From an uncultured Propionibacteriaceae bacterium (GTDB lineage Bacteria; Actinomycetota; Actinomycetes; Propionibacteriales; Propionibacteriaceae): a DNA stretch of 64,000 nucleotides. Within the stretch, counting starts at the first letter, position 1; the number at the start of each line of letters is the position of its first letter. The stretch spans positions 1 to 64,000 of the forward strand of contig CALLVV010000059.1 in the NCBI GenBank assembly GCA_938012815.1, written 5' to 3'. Below are positions 32,621-41,400 of the stretch, piece by piece. A program made the position numbers and the translations under genes. The notes beneath the pieces are model-generated. The model saw only the letters and a list, made by a program, of their open reading frames with translations. It was not told the DNA's origin and ran no database searches.

Positions 32621-34296
32621 TGGCTCACGCTATCGAGCGGCTCGTCGAAAACGAGACGCCAGTTCTCCTCCTCGGGGACGTCGATGCCGCGAGTCAGGGC
32701 CCAGTCGATCAGGAGCTGGCGGATGTCGAGCATGCCGTTGTACAGGACAGGAGCGTTCGCCACCTGCCGGTAGTCGCCAGCCCCGCTGAGCCTGTAGTGG
32801 TTCAGGGCGACGGCGAAACGGTCGGCGTCGGCCACAGGACGGCCGTCCGGATGACGCAGCCCCCTGATGCGCCGCCCGACCGGTTCGTTCAGGTTGATCT
32901 CGTAGCCGATGCCCCACGCGATGTCGTACTGGTAGTCCCAGATCGTCTGACCGTCACGTTCCACGCTGGTCATGGTGACGGGGTCGAAACTCTGACCGCG
33001 CGGCAGGTCTGCGTAGTAGCGGGCGGCGTGTTCCAGGTGGGAGCGAAGCTCGGCCCCGGTGAGCAGTACCGCCGCCAGGGTGTTGTCGAAGACGTAGACG
33101 GCCGCCAGGTCACGGATGCTGACCGGCCCCTCCGGGATGACAGCAGTGCGTGACGTGGGGGCGGTGAGGCTGACCACGGGAAGATCCTCGTGCTCCCCAC
33201 CGGCCAGCGCCTCGGCGACGGTGGCGGCCTGGACGCGCTGGATGAAGTCGATGACCCCAGTCGCGTGCCACCGGGAATCGGCGGCGCTGAGTTCTCGTGG
33301 GGAAACCGCGACCTGCCGGTTCACGTGGGCGCGGGTTGCCGCGTGGGCCTCGGCGACGGCGTCGAGCACCCGAGGGTCGGGCATCTCCCCTCGGGCCTGG
33401 TGGGAGGTGGAGCCCAGCACCTCGATGCGCCAGGAGTCGCCGTCGTGTTCGGCCTCGATGATGGTCTCCGTGAGCCCTGCGGCGTGGGCCCTCGGCTGGG
33501 TGAGCAGGACCGGACGGCCCGTGGCCTCGCAGGTCACCCACTGTTCCGGTTCGTCGCGGTGCGTGTGCCCGATCACCATGACGTCGATACCCGGCACCTG
33601 CTCCGCGATCTCCCGGGCCGGATTCTCCGCGGGCGCGTCGGCGTTCGTGGCGTAGGTGGTCTGCCCGATCCCCGCGTGGCACAGGACGACGACCACGTCG
33701 GACAGAAAATTCTCACGCAGCCTCGGCACCCAGCAGGATGCGGCGGCGACCATGTCGGTGACATCCACCTTCCCGGCGAGCTGCTGGCGGTCCCAGATCA
33801 TCGCGCCCGGCGTGGTCAGGCCGAGCACCCCGATCCGGATTTCCCGCCCGTCCAAGCGACGGATCACGGGCGCGAAGGCCGGGAACACCGGGAGCCTCGA
33901 TCCGGGGTCTATGACGTTGGCCCCGAGCAGCGGCGGGTCGAGCCGTCGCTCGAAGGAGTAGAGGAAATCGAGGCCGTAGTTGAATTCGTGGTTTCCGATG
34001 TTGACCGCGTCGTAGCCCATGACGTTGAAGGCCGCCGCCAGCGGGTGTGTCAAATTCCCGGTCCCGGGTTCGCGCCGGGCGAAGAAGGTGCACAGAGGGT
34101 TTCCCTGAATGGTGTCGCCGTTGTCCACCAGTGCCACTGTCTCCGCCCCGCGTTCGGCCCTGATGCGTTCCACGACGGTGGACAACTGGGCCAGCCCGGC
34201 CTCTGCCTCACCGGTCCAAGGCTGGTCGCGATAGTAGTCCCAGTTCAGGACGGTGCCGTGAACGTCCGTAGTGGCCAGCAATGTGAGTCGCGACAT
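32617..34296 (-). CDS. 5'-nucleotidase / cyclic phosphodiesterase family enzyme
   Basis: The 559-residue enzyme has an N-terminal metallophosphatase domain with TTDVHGTV, DNGDTIQG, NIGNHEFNYG, CHAGIG and GHTHRDEPE, covering the two-metal site. The C-terminal 5_nucleotid_C domain follows from about residue 340 (TVYVFDNTLAAVLLTGAEL-type sequence and FAVALNHYRLSGAGDY). It resembles CpdB/UshA/YfkN but begins directly with the catalytic domain and has no signal peptide, so it should be cytoplasmic. It is coupled to the downstream membrane gene by ATGA. Confidence 0.88.
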   Translation of the reverse strand: MSRLTLLATTDVHGTVLNWDYYRDQPWTGEAEAGLAQLSTVVERIRAERGAETVALVDNGDTIQGNPLCTFFARREPGTGNLTHPLAAAFNVMGYDAVNIGNHEFNYGLDFLYSFERRLDPPLLGANVIDPGSRLPVFPAFAPVIRRLDGREIRIGVLGLTTPGAMIWDRQQLAGKVDVTDMVAAASCWVPRLRENFLSDVVVVLCHAGIGQTTYATNADAPAENPAREIAEQVPGIDVMVIGHTHRDEPEQWVTCEATGRPVLLTQPRAHAAGLTETIIEAEHDGDSWRIEVLGSTSHQARGEMPDPRVLDAVAEAHAATRAHVNRQVAVSPRELSAADSRWHATGVIDFIQRVQAATVAEALAGGEHEDLPVVSLTAPTSRTAVIPEGPVSIRDLAAVYVFDNTLAAVLLTGAELRSHLEHAARYYADLPRGQSFDPVTMTSVERDGQTIWDYQYDIAWGIGYEINLNEPVGRRIRGLRHPDGRPVADADRFAVALNHYRLSGAGDYRQVANAPVLYNGMLDIRQLLIDWALTRGIDVPEEENWRLVFDEPLDSVSQ

Positions 34297-34393
34297 CTGG
34301 GCTCCTCCAATCGGGGTCGCAGCGAGCCTATCGCCTTGGGCTGACGAAGTCTCCGGGGTTGTGTGACGGCTTTCGCACGGTCAGAGTTGAGGC

Positions 34394-35182
34394 ATGCGTC
34401 TCGCCCTGGCACAGCTCCGTTCCACCATCGATCCCCGGGAAAACCTGGCGTTGGTCACCGACGCGGCCAGCCGCGCCGCCCGCGGTGGGGCCGACGTGGT
34501 GGTGTTCCCGGAAGCCACCATGTGTTCCTTCCTCCGGGCACCCACCCAGGTCGCCGAGGCCTTCGACGGGCCCTGGGCCTCGGCCGTGCGACGCCTGGCC
34601 GGTGACCTCGGGATCACCATCATTGCGGGCATGTTCACCAAGGCGCCCGGCGCCCGGGTGCACAACACACTCCTGGCGACGGGCGAATCCGAGGGTCGCT
34701 ACGACAAGATCCATCTTTTCGACGCTCTCGGTCAACGCGAGTCAGAAACCGTCGCACCGGGGCTGCGGTCGACGTCGATCGAGGTCGCCGGGCACGGGCT
34801 GGGGCTGGCCATCTGTTACGACGTGAGGTTTCCCACCCATTTCATCGACCTGGCGCTGGGAGGAGCAACGGTCATGGTGGTGTGCGCATCCTGGGCGCCC
34901 GGCCCGGGGAAGCTGCACCAGTGGCGAACTCTGACGACGGCCAGGGCGATGGATTCCGTCTCTTTCGTGGTCGCGGTGGATCAGGCGCTCCAAGGCGATG
35001 CGGAGGCCCCCGGCGGCCCGACGGGCATCGGCCACTCGATGGCGGTGGATCCCACCGGGCGGGTCCTGCTGGAGCTGGGCGCGGAACCCGATCTGGCCTT
35101 CGTCGATGTCGATCCGGAGCGGGTCGCCGTTACTCGTGAGACACTTCCGGTGCTCGACGAGAACCGGCTCCGGTCGCTGTGA
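34394..35182 (+). CDS. Nitrilase-superfamily amidohydrolase (Nit-like)
   Basis: The 262-residue enzyme has the catalytic triad: Glu in VVVFPEATM, Lys in GRYDKIHLFDAL and Cys in GLAICYDVRFP. The pattern RYDKIHLFD fits the Nit1/Nit2 branch that clears deaminated glutathione or omega-amidates. It is monocistronic, divergent from the phosphoesterase gene. The substrate is not certain. Confidence 0.88.
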   Translation: MRLALAQLRSTIDPRENLALVTDAASRAARGGADVVVFPEATMCSFLRAPTQVAEAFDGPWASAVRRLAGDLGITIIAGMFTKAPGARVHNTLLATGESEGRYDKIHLFDALGQRESETVAPGLRSTSIEVAGHGLGLAICYDVRFPTHFIDLALGGATVMVVCASWAPGPGKLHQWRTLTTARAMDSVSFVVAVDQALQGDAEAPGGPTGIGHSMAVDPTGRVLLELGAEPDLAFVDVDPERVAVTRETLPVLDENRLRSL

Positions 35183-35215
35183 CGTTGCTCCCAGAGGGGC
35201 CCGTCCCGGGTTTCA

Positions 35216-35866
35216 TCAGTTCTCCACGAGCCCGTTCTGGTAGGCCAGGATCACGAGCTGGGCGCGGTCGCGGGCACCCAGTTTGGTCAACAGCCTGGAG
35301 ACGTAGCTCTTCACCGTCGCGGGCGAGAGCGAGAGTTCCTCCGCAATTTCGAGATTGCTCAGGCCCTGCGCGATCAGACGGAGCAGTTCCTGGTCCTTCT
35401 CGGGCAGTTCGCTGATGGCCTTCGACGGACGATGTCCTCGCTCATAATTGGTCAGGACCCGGGTGATGAGGCTGGGTGAGAGCATGGACTCACCGAGGTG
35501 AACCTGCTGGATGGCGTGCATGATCTCGCCACGGGAGCTGGTTTTGAGCAGGAAACCGGCAACCCCTGCACGCAGCGCATCGTGGAAGGTGTAGTCGTCC
35601 TCCAACGAGGTGAGCGCGATGACACGGGCTCGGAGTCCCAGGTCGACGATCTGTCGGGTGGCATGGATGCCGTCGAGCACCGGCATGCTGATGTCCATCA
35701 GGATCACATCGGGGTCGAGGCGCTTGGCAGTGGAAACGGCCGTCAGCCCGTTCGCGGCCGCCCCGACCACGACGATCCCGGGCATGGCGTCCACTATGCG
35801 TTGGATGCGGGCGCGCACCTGGTCGTGGTCTTCAGCGATCAGAACACGGATCTCGGCTTCGTTCAT
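35216..35866 (-). CDS. NarL/LuxR-type response regulator
   Basis: The 216-residue regulator has a receiver domain with phospho-acceptor Asp58 (DPDVILMDISMPVLDG), acidic residues in LIAEDHDQ, Thr in VIALTSLEDD and Lys in FLLKTSSRGE. The C-terminal GerE HTH has LPEKDQELLRLIAQGLSNLE and LSLSPATVKSYVSRLLTKLG. ATG 35866 is preferred to TTG 35875 because TAGATT ends 7 bases before it, giving a leaderless transcript. A 15-bp motif lies 32 bp upstream of that -10. The cognate kinase is the HisKA_3 protein at 36553; the biosynthetic operon is the probable target. Confidence 0.9.
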   Translation of the reverse strand: MNEAEIRVLIAEDHDQVRARIQRIVDAMPGIVVVGAAANGLTAVSTAKRLDPDVILMDISMPVLDGIHATRQIVDLGLRARVIALTSLEDDYTFHDALRAGVAGFLLKTSSRGEIMHAIQQVHLGESMLSPSLITRVLTNYERGHRPSKAISELPEKDQELLRLIAQGLSNLEIAEELSLSPATVKSYVSRLLTKLGARDRAQLVILAYQNGLVEN

Positions 35867-35873
35867 GTCACAC

Positions 35874-35879
35874 AATCTA
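35874..35879 (-). promoter_or_regulatory. -10 box of the response regulator gene
   Basis: On the minus strand this reads TAGATT. The position of the -35 element (GCAGAC) is poor, which suggests that an activator is needed. The motif at 35912-35926 ends 9 bp upstream of the -35 position. Confidence 0.55.
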
Positions 35880-35911
35880 GTCGTTCGCCCCGGACCGTCT
35901 GCCGCGTCGAT

Positions 35912-35926
35912 CTCCCAAAGTTGACG
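35912..35926 (-). promoter_or_regulatory. Shared 15-bp motif, copy 1
   Basis: On the minus strand the sequence is CGTCAACTTTGGGAG. The second copy at 37857-37871 differs at one base. Both point the same way relative to their promoters and lie 32 and 31 bp from the -10 boxes. This is a candidate binding site for the response regulator. Confidence 0.6.
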
Positions 35927-36077
35927 TACGCGTGCCTTGATGCGACGGGTCGGGTTTGATTGGGATCAACAAAAACAGTCCACACCGAATCAATAGTGAA
36001 AAGGGACCTTCCATTCTCCGTTTCGGGGACTGCTTACTGAAATTTAATCTTTACCCCTGTTCAAAGTAGAGCATACC

Positions 36078-36254
36078 ATGAAGCACAAGATCACGATCGC
36101 CCTCGCAGCCATGTTCACCCTCGCGACGCCCCTACTCACTCTCCCGGCCGAGGCCAGCACGACGCCCATCACCACTGCCTCCAAGACCATTCCTCCGACC
36201 AGCGCCGCCCCCGCATCCAATTTCCTCTGCCACATCTGGAGGGGTTACTGCTGA
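36078..36254 (+). CDS. Small secreted peptide, candidate signal of the two-component system
   Basis: This is a 58-residue precursor. An N-terminal Sec signal (MKHK, then a hydrophobic run ITIALAAMFTLATPLLTL) ends in PAEA before Ser, a good signal peptidase I site after Ala26. The mature part of about 32 residues is Ser/Thr/Pro-rich and ends FLCHIWRGYC, with Cys51 and the C-terminal Cys58 able to close an eight-residue loop. GC at third positions is very high although the flanks are AT-rich, supporting real coding. The gene sits between the response regulator and the histidine kinase. A pheromone or kinase ligand role is inference; a small toxin or structural peptide is possible. The ribosome site is weak (AAGTAGAG). 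Confidence 0.7.
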   Translation: MKHKITIALAAMFTLATPLLTLPAEASTTPITTASKTIPPTSAAPASNFLCHIWRGYC

Positions 36255-36283
36255 AGTCAATGAGGCTTGTTCACAGCCTCTCC

Positions 36284-36437
36284 GAAGCCGGTTGAGCCGG
36301 ACCGCGACGAAGGAGTGGTCCACCTCGAAACCACCCGGCAGCCGCACAGCAGAGGCCGCTGCAATTCCTTGGACGTGGTCGCCGGGGGTTTCGACACGGT
36401 CAGTTCGCAGAGCGAGCAGACCGGCTCAACCAGCTTC
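36284..36437. repeat. Long inverted repeat between peptide and kinase genes
   Basis: GAAGCCGGTTGAGCCGG at 36284-36300 pairs with CCGGCTCAACCAGCTTC at 36421-36437 (16 of 17). Nested TCGAAACC and GGTTTCGA are also present. The phrases resemble dispersed intergenic repeats of actinobacteria. It could fold in RNA between the two genes. Confidence 0.65.
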
Positions 36438-36552
36438 CGCTCCTCGAAACCTTGACCACAACCCCTCACCTGCGCCCCCCGACCAGAAGAATGTGCCGAC
36501 GGGTACCTCACCCGTGAATAAGCCTCAATGGCACAGCTGTATCATTTGACGG

Positions 36553-37680
36553 GTGAAGTTGCGACGCGCCCGTCTGACCCTCTCCCTCATCAAACAACTG
36601 CCCGTGGAGCCGGTGATCGGCGTTGCGCTATTCGCAATGACCCTGGGTACGCCACAGGGCACACCGGGACCGACTTCCACAGGAGTTGCACTGGTGATGG
36701 TTGCAGCCTCTTTCTTACTTCCTTGGCAACCATTACCAGCCCTTGCACTAGCAATGTGCTACTTCGGCTTGTGGAGCACATTCAACATCCCCGAGGTATC
36801 CATGAATCTGTGCGGAGGAGCTTTCGTATACAACTGGTTCAAAAATCGCCGCACCGGTCGCTGGACACTGGCCATCATCTACCCTTTGTTATTGCTGATC
36901 ACCTGGGAGATTCGCGACTCGTGGAACGACACTCTAATCAATCTCATCTTCTTCACCGGAGTCACTCTGTTCGGAGGTGCCACCGGAGCGATCGCTCACA
37001 AGAGGCATGAGACCGAGGAGAAGGCTCACCGGGAAAGCGAGGAGACCCTGCGATCGACCCGCCTCCTCATGGCGAGCGAGCTCCACGACAGCGTCGCCCA
37101 AACCCAGACCTTGGTGGTGATGAACCTCGAGGACCTCGCGGAGGATCCACGTCTTCCCGGGGAACTATCCCCCGATCTTCTCGATGCGCTCGAGTTGTCA
37201 CGTCGCGCGGCCACCGAACTACGCGCCGCCATGGTGGCTCTTCGAAACGTAGATCAGGACTTCAGTTCTTTCGGACGCCAGTCGACTCACTCCCTCGACA
37301 TACAGTTGACCCAGGCATTGAGCGCCCTTCGGGACAACGGATTCAATACAGAAACTCATTTCGACATCCCTGGCGGCAAGCTCTCCCCCGACCTCGAATA
37401 CGGCATTTCCAAGATTTTGGGAGAGCTTGTCGCCAACGTCGTGTGGCACGGAGCTCCCGGGACGTGCACCATCGAAGCCCGCGAAGACGACGGTTGCGTC
37501 ATGCTGCGGGTGATCAACGACATCGGCACCGCAGCTCCAGCGAAGAGCAACGGAGGCCATGGGCTGCTCGGCGTCAAGGAAAGGGTCGATCTGCTGAACG
37601 GCACGCATTCCTTCGCCCCCAAGGGACATCAGTGGCATGCCGAGGTCAGGGTGCCGCTGACCGTCAGAACCGACGGATAG
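36553..37680 (+). CDS. Sensor histidine kinase (HisKA_3)
   Basis: The 375-residue kinase has four to five N-terminal membrane helices (residues 18-148) with almost no outer domain, then a short coiled coil and the HisKA_3 dimerisation motif MASELHDSVAQTQ with phospho-His178. The HATPase_c domain has the N-box ELVANVVWHGAP (Asn295) and G-box GGHGLLGVKERVDLL. This class pairs with NarL regulators, and one is encoded 0.7 kb away in the opposite direction. A membrane-embedded sensor suits small hydrophobic or peptide ligands; the peptide gene directly upstream is the obvious candidate. The GTG start at 36553 fits the first charged residues. Confidence 0.9.
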   Translation: MKLRRARLTLSLIKQLPVEPVIGVALFAMTLGTPQGTPGPTSTGVALVMVAASFLLPWQPLPALALAMCYFGLWSTFNIPEVSMNLCGGAFVYNWFKNRRTGRWTLAIIYPLLLLITWEIRDSWNDTLINLIFFTGVTLFGGATGAIAHKRHETEEKAHRESEETLRSTRLLMASELHDSVAQTQTLVVMNLEDLAEDPRLPGELSPDLLDALELSRRAATELRAAMVALRNVDQDFSSFGRQSTHSLDIQLTQALSALRDNGFNTETHFDIPGGKLSPDLEYGISKILGELVANVVWHGAPGTCTIEAREDDGCVMLRVINDIGTAAPAKSNGGHGLLGVKERVDLLNGTHSFAPKGHQWHAEVRVPLTVRTDG

Positions 37681-37856
37681 GTCGAGCACGCGGGAAACAC
37701 CGTTCGGCGGGACCCTCGGCCCGGAATCCCGAGGCGGGAAATGATCACAATTTCAATTGCTCCTCCCTTGCCGAGTTGGACCGGGCACGATCGTCCACCC
37801 CGGGAAGCCACCCCGCCCACCCCATCGCACACGCCCCTCACCGCCGCCCGCGAGGC

Positions 37857-37871
37857 CGTCAACTTTCGGAG
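37857..37871 (+). promoter_or_regulatory. Shared 15-bp motif, copy 2
   Basis: CGTCAACTTTCGGAG ends 8 bp upstream of the -35 box of the biosynthetic operon. It differs by one base from the motif before the response regulator gene and occupies the same position relative to the promoter, as for an activator touching RNA polymerase. Confidence 0.6.
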
Positions 37872-37879
37872 TATTTGCT

Positions 37880-37908
37880 TTGACGCCGTCCGGACAGCTC
37901 CGTAATCT
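37880..37908 (+). promoter_or_regulatory. Promoter of the NRPS-PKS operon
   Basis: TTGACG and TAATCT are separated by 17 bases. The predicted RNA start is near 37915, leaving a leader of about 375 bases before the megasynthase ATG. No other strong promoter is seen between here and the end of the window. Confidence 0.7.
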
Positions 37909-37932
37909 CATGGTCAAGAAATACACATCCAA

Positions 37933-38079
37933 ATGAATCCGGAAGACAACTCGACACACCTCGAGCGAGTCTTGTGCAAGCCTGAATGGTACCCACTCTT
38001 CTGCCGGATCAACTTCGCGACGGGCAAAGAGGAAACCTACCACTCAGAACCCGATCGGACAGGAACATCTCTCTCCTGA
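37933..38079 (+). CDS. Possible 48-residue leader peptide
   Basis: An ATG about 18 bases after the predicted RNA start opens a 48-codon frame. The middle third (VLCKPEWYPLFCRINFATG) has strong GC preference at third positions, whereas the ends do not. No ribosome site is obvious. It may be a regulatory leader peptide, a small accessory protein or chance. No MbtH motif is present. Confidence 0.35.
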   Translation: MNPEDNSTHLERVLCKPEWYPLFCRINFATGKEETYHSEPDRTGTSLS

Positions 38080-38291
38080 CCGCATATCCGGCGACGGAAG
38101 CCTCCGCAGATTCGAGAAGTTGTCGCGCAACGCATCGTCCATGATTGATGCACCTGAAAAATCAATCACAATTACAAATGTTTGATGGCTTCCGAGGTCT
38201 GACCGCGACGCCACGCCTCGCCTCTCGATCAAACACACCCAGCGATTTAGTCATTGAATGTCGCAGACGCCGTTTTAGGAGCTTTTCTCCC

Positions 38292-41200
38292 ATGACCGAA
38301 CCCACCCTTCCCATGTCCCCTGCCCAGCAAGGCATGTATTTCGACAGCCAGCTTCGACAGTCCGCTGACTATCACATCGCGATTGAGCTGTGCACAGAGC
38401 ATCTTTCCCGTTCACGTCTGACCCAGGCGGTCAGCGCAGTCGTGGCGGAACAACCGGCATTGCGCGCGTCAGTCGCCAGAAACGAGTCCGGACCCGTGTA
38501 CACGATCGCCGAATCGGTCGAGGCACCTGTGCGTCACCACGACCTGACAGGTGCTGAGGAGAACTTGGACAAGATCTTCCACACGGCCCGGCACACGCCT
38601 TTCCAGCTGAACACCGCCCCTCTGTTCCGAGTGGTGGCAGCTCGTCTGCCCGACGGAGACCGTCTGCTGGTCGTGTGCCACCACCTCATCGCCGACGGAC
38701 AGTCGGTGAGCATCCTCACCGACCGCATCATCGACTTGGCCCGGGGAACCCGGGAGATCACCGCATCACGCACCGACCAGGGACTGTTCACCTATCAGAA
38801 CGGTCAGCTCAGCCGGCCATCGCCCGAGACACTGGCTCGGCGCGAGAGTTTCTGGTCCGAAAACCTACCCCGCCACCGGATCCCGCAACTCGATCACTGG
38901 TTGCTCGCCTCCCCACACGAGGACGCAGCCCGGGAGTTCCGCCTGACCGTGCCCCGCGACACCGCCGAAGCCGTCCGCGAAACCGCGCAGGAGGCCGAGG
39001 TTTCCGAGTTCACCGTGTATCTGGCGGCCTTCGGAGCACTGCTCGCGCACTACGCCGGTGAGGACCAGGTCTCCTTCGCGAGTCCCTTCATGGATCGCCC
39101 TCACCTGGAGATGGAGAACAGCATCGGTTGTTTCATCCGGACACTTCCGGTACTGATTGACGTCTCACCCGGTCTGAGGGTCCGCGACCTGCTGGAACGT
39201 ACGCGTTCCGAGGTGATGGGTCTGTGGCGAAACCTCGACTTCCCGGTCGCCCGCAAACTGTCGGGGCTGTCAAGTGCAGGCCTGTTCGACATCACCTTCA
39301 TCCACGACGCCTACCCCGAGCTACCCGAGGGCGTCCGCGCGGCCACACATCCCGACGAGGTTCACTTCCCCGGCCGGCTCACCGTGACCATCGAACAGCT
39401 CGGGGACAACACCGACATCGTGATCTGGTACAAGGAATCCGCGCTCACCGCCGAGCGTGCGGCACGGTTCGCCGAACGCCTCCTGGCCCTGATCCAGCAG
39501 ATCCCCACGCACCTCGACGTACCCGTGACGGAGCTGCAACCCATGTCCGCCTCCGAGCGCAGCGACCTGCTGGCCGCGTCACGCGCGACCCACTACTTCG
39601 ACTGGGACCCGACCGACCTGGGTACCCTCTTCCTCAACCGCACGAATGCCGATCCGGCACGTGAGACGTGGTTTGACGAGACTCGTGGATACACCAATGC
39701 CTGGGCCCATGACGCGGCAGTGCTGGTGCAGCGCCACATCCTTGATGCCATCGGGGCGGACAAGCGTCCGGTCGCCGTCCTTCTGCCACGTGGGGCGACC
39801 CTGCTGGCGGCCATCCTGGGAACGGTGTTGTCTGGACACCCGTACGTTCCCCTGTCCGAGCACATGCCTGCCGCCCGCATCCTGGACATGCTGAGCGACG
39901 CCGATGCAGCGGCCGTGATCACCTTCTCGGATCTGGAACTGGAGCTTCCGGACCAGGTGAAGCGACTCGACCTGGACACCTGTGATGACGTCGCCGCACT
40001 GACCGGCGATCACCGCGACACCATCGCCGAAATCCCGGCCCCCGTCGACAGGGCACCCGAGGACCTGCTCTACATCGAGTACACATCCGGTTCCACCGGC
40101 CGCCCCAAGGGCGTGGCGATCACACATGCGAACGTTCAGAACACGGCGCTGGACCTGGAACGACGATTCCCCCTGGGACGCGACGACGTGTTCCTGCTCA
40201 AGACCTCGTTCACCTTCGACATCTTCGGAACCGAGCTCTATGGCTGGCTCGTCGGTGACGGGCGTCTGGCCATTCTCCCCGTCGGCCAGGAGGGTGACCC
40301 ACAGGCCTTGGCAAGGGCTGTCCGTACCTACGGCGTGACCCACCTGAATTCGTCCCCCACCATGCTGCGCGTCCTGCTCGCGACCATCGAGAGCACCGGT
40401 CGGCGTCACGATCTCGATGGCCTGACCCATCTGTTCTCTGGCGGAGAAGCACTGACCCCGGACATCATCGAACGTTTCCACGCCCTGGGACTCCCGTGCA
40501 CCCTGGAGAACGTCTACGGCCCCACCGAGGCCACCATGTGGGCCACCCACACGCGTATCCATCCTGAGGACTCGGTGGCGAACGCTCCCATCGGCACCCC
40601 CTTGAACGATTACCGGATCTACATCCTGAATCGTCGGGGCGAGTTGTGCGGCGCCGACCTGCCCGGCGAGGTCTGCATCGCTGGAGCAGGTGTCGGTGTG
40701 GGCTACCTGAACCGCGAGGAACTCACCGCCCGGCAGTTCGTGGAGAATCCCTTCTTCGACGCGGACATCGATCCCGAGCACATGCGACGCATGTACCGCA
40801 CCGGCGATCTGGGATTCCTGCGTCCCGACGGTCGTTTCGCGTTCTCGCGCCGCATCGACCGCCAGGTCAAGGTCGGGGGTCTCCGCGTGGAGCTCGGCGA
40901 GATCGAGCAGGCCCTGCATCGCATCGACGGGGTCGTCGAGGCCGCGGTCCTGGTCGATGATTCGGCGGCGGAACCGCGACTCGCAGGCTTCTACGCGTCC
41001 GAATCCCCAATCCCGGCGGACCGGATTCGCGCTTCCCTGGGCAAGGTGCTGATCTCCCAATTCATCCCATCGGTGCTCATGCAGGTCGATGCCCTGCCGA
41101 CATCCGCCGCCGGGAAGCTGGATCGCGCCGCCCTGCGCGCACTGCTCGATCAGCAGAATGACCACACAGATGCTTCCGTCACCACCACGGTTGCCACCCG

Positions 41201-41400
41201 GCTCGCGGACCTGTGGCAGAACGTACTCGGTCGTCCGATAACCGACCACCACCGCACGTTCTTCGAGGCCGGAGGCACGTCACTGAGCCTGATGCGGTTG
41301 CAGCTGCGGCTCCAGGAAACCTTCGGAACCCAGATCGGCATCACCGATCTGCTCAGCCACCCCACCATCGCGGCCCAGAGCGAGCTGGTGGAGCCCCAGC
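38292..41400 (+). other. Module 1: C1-A1-PCP1
   Basis: C1 (residues 8-430) has an intact HHLIADG at 130-136. An N-terminal C domain suggests that the first amino acid is acylated by a fatty acyl or other starter. A1 has TSGSTGRPKG at 598-607, NVYGPTEATMW and MYRTGDLG. Read by eye, the pocket residues are Asp-Ile-Thr-Asn-Phe-Gly-Val-Met-Trp-(Lys), which I cannot assign. PCP1 has FFEAGGTSLSL with Ser997. Confidence 0.9.

Noticed and set aside
38145..38291. N-terminal extension of the megasynthase from 38145
   Set aside because: Codon use is unlike the rest, there is no ribosome site, and a good AGGAGC site and normal C-domain start exist at 38292.
39579..41252. Long minus-strand frames inside the megasynthase gene (also 41982-43580, 44427-46499 and 49407-51161)
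   Set aside because: All are shadows of the plus-strand gene; translations show no domains.
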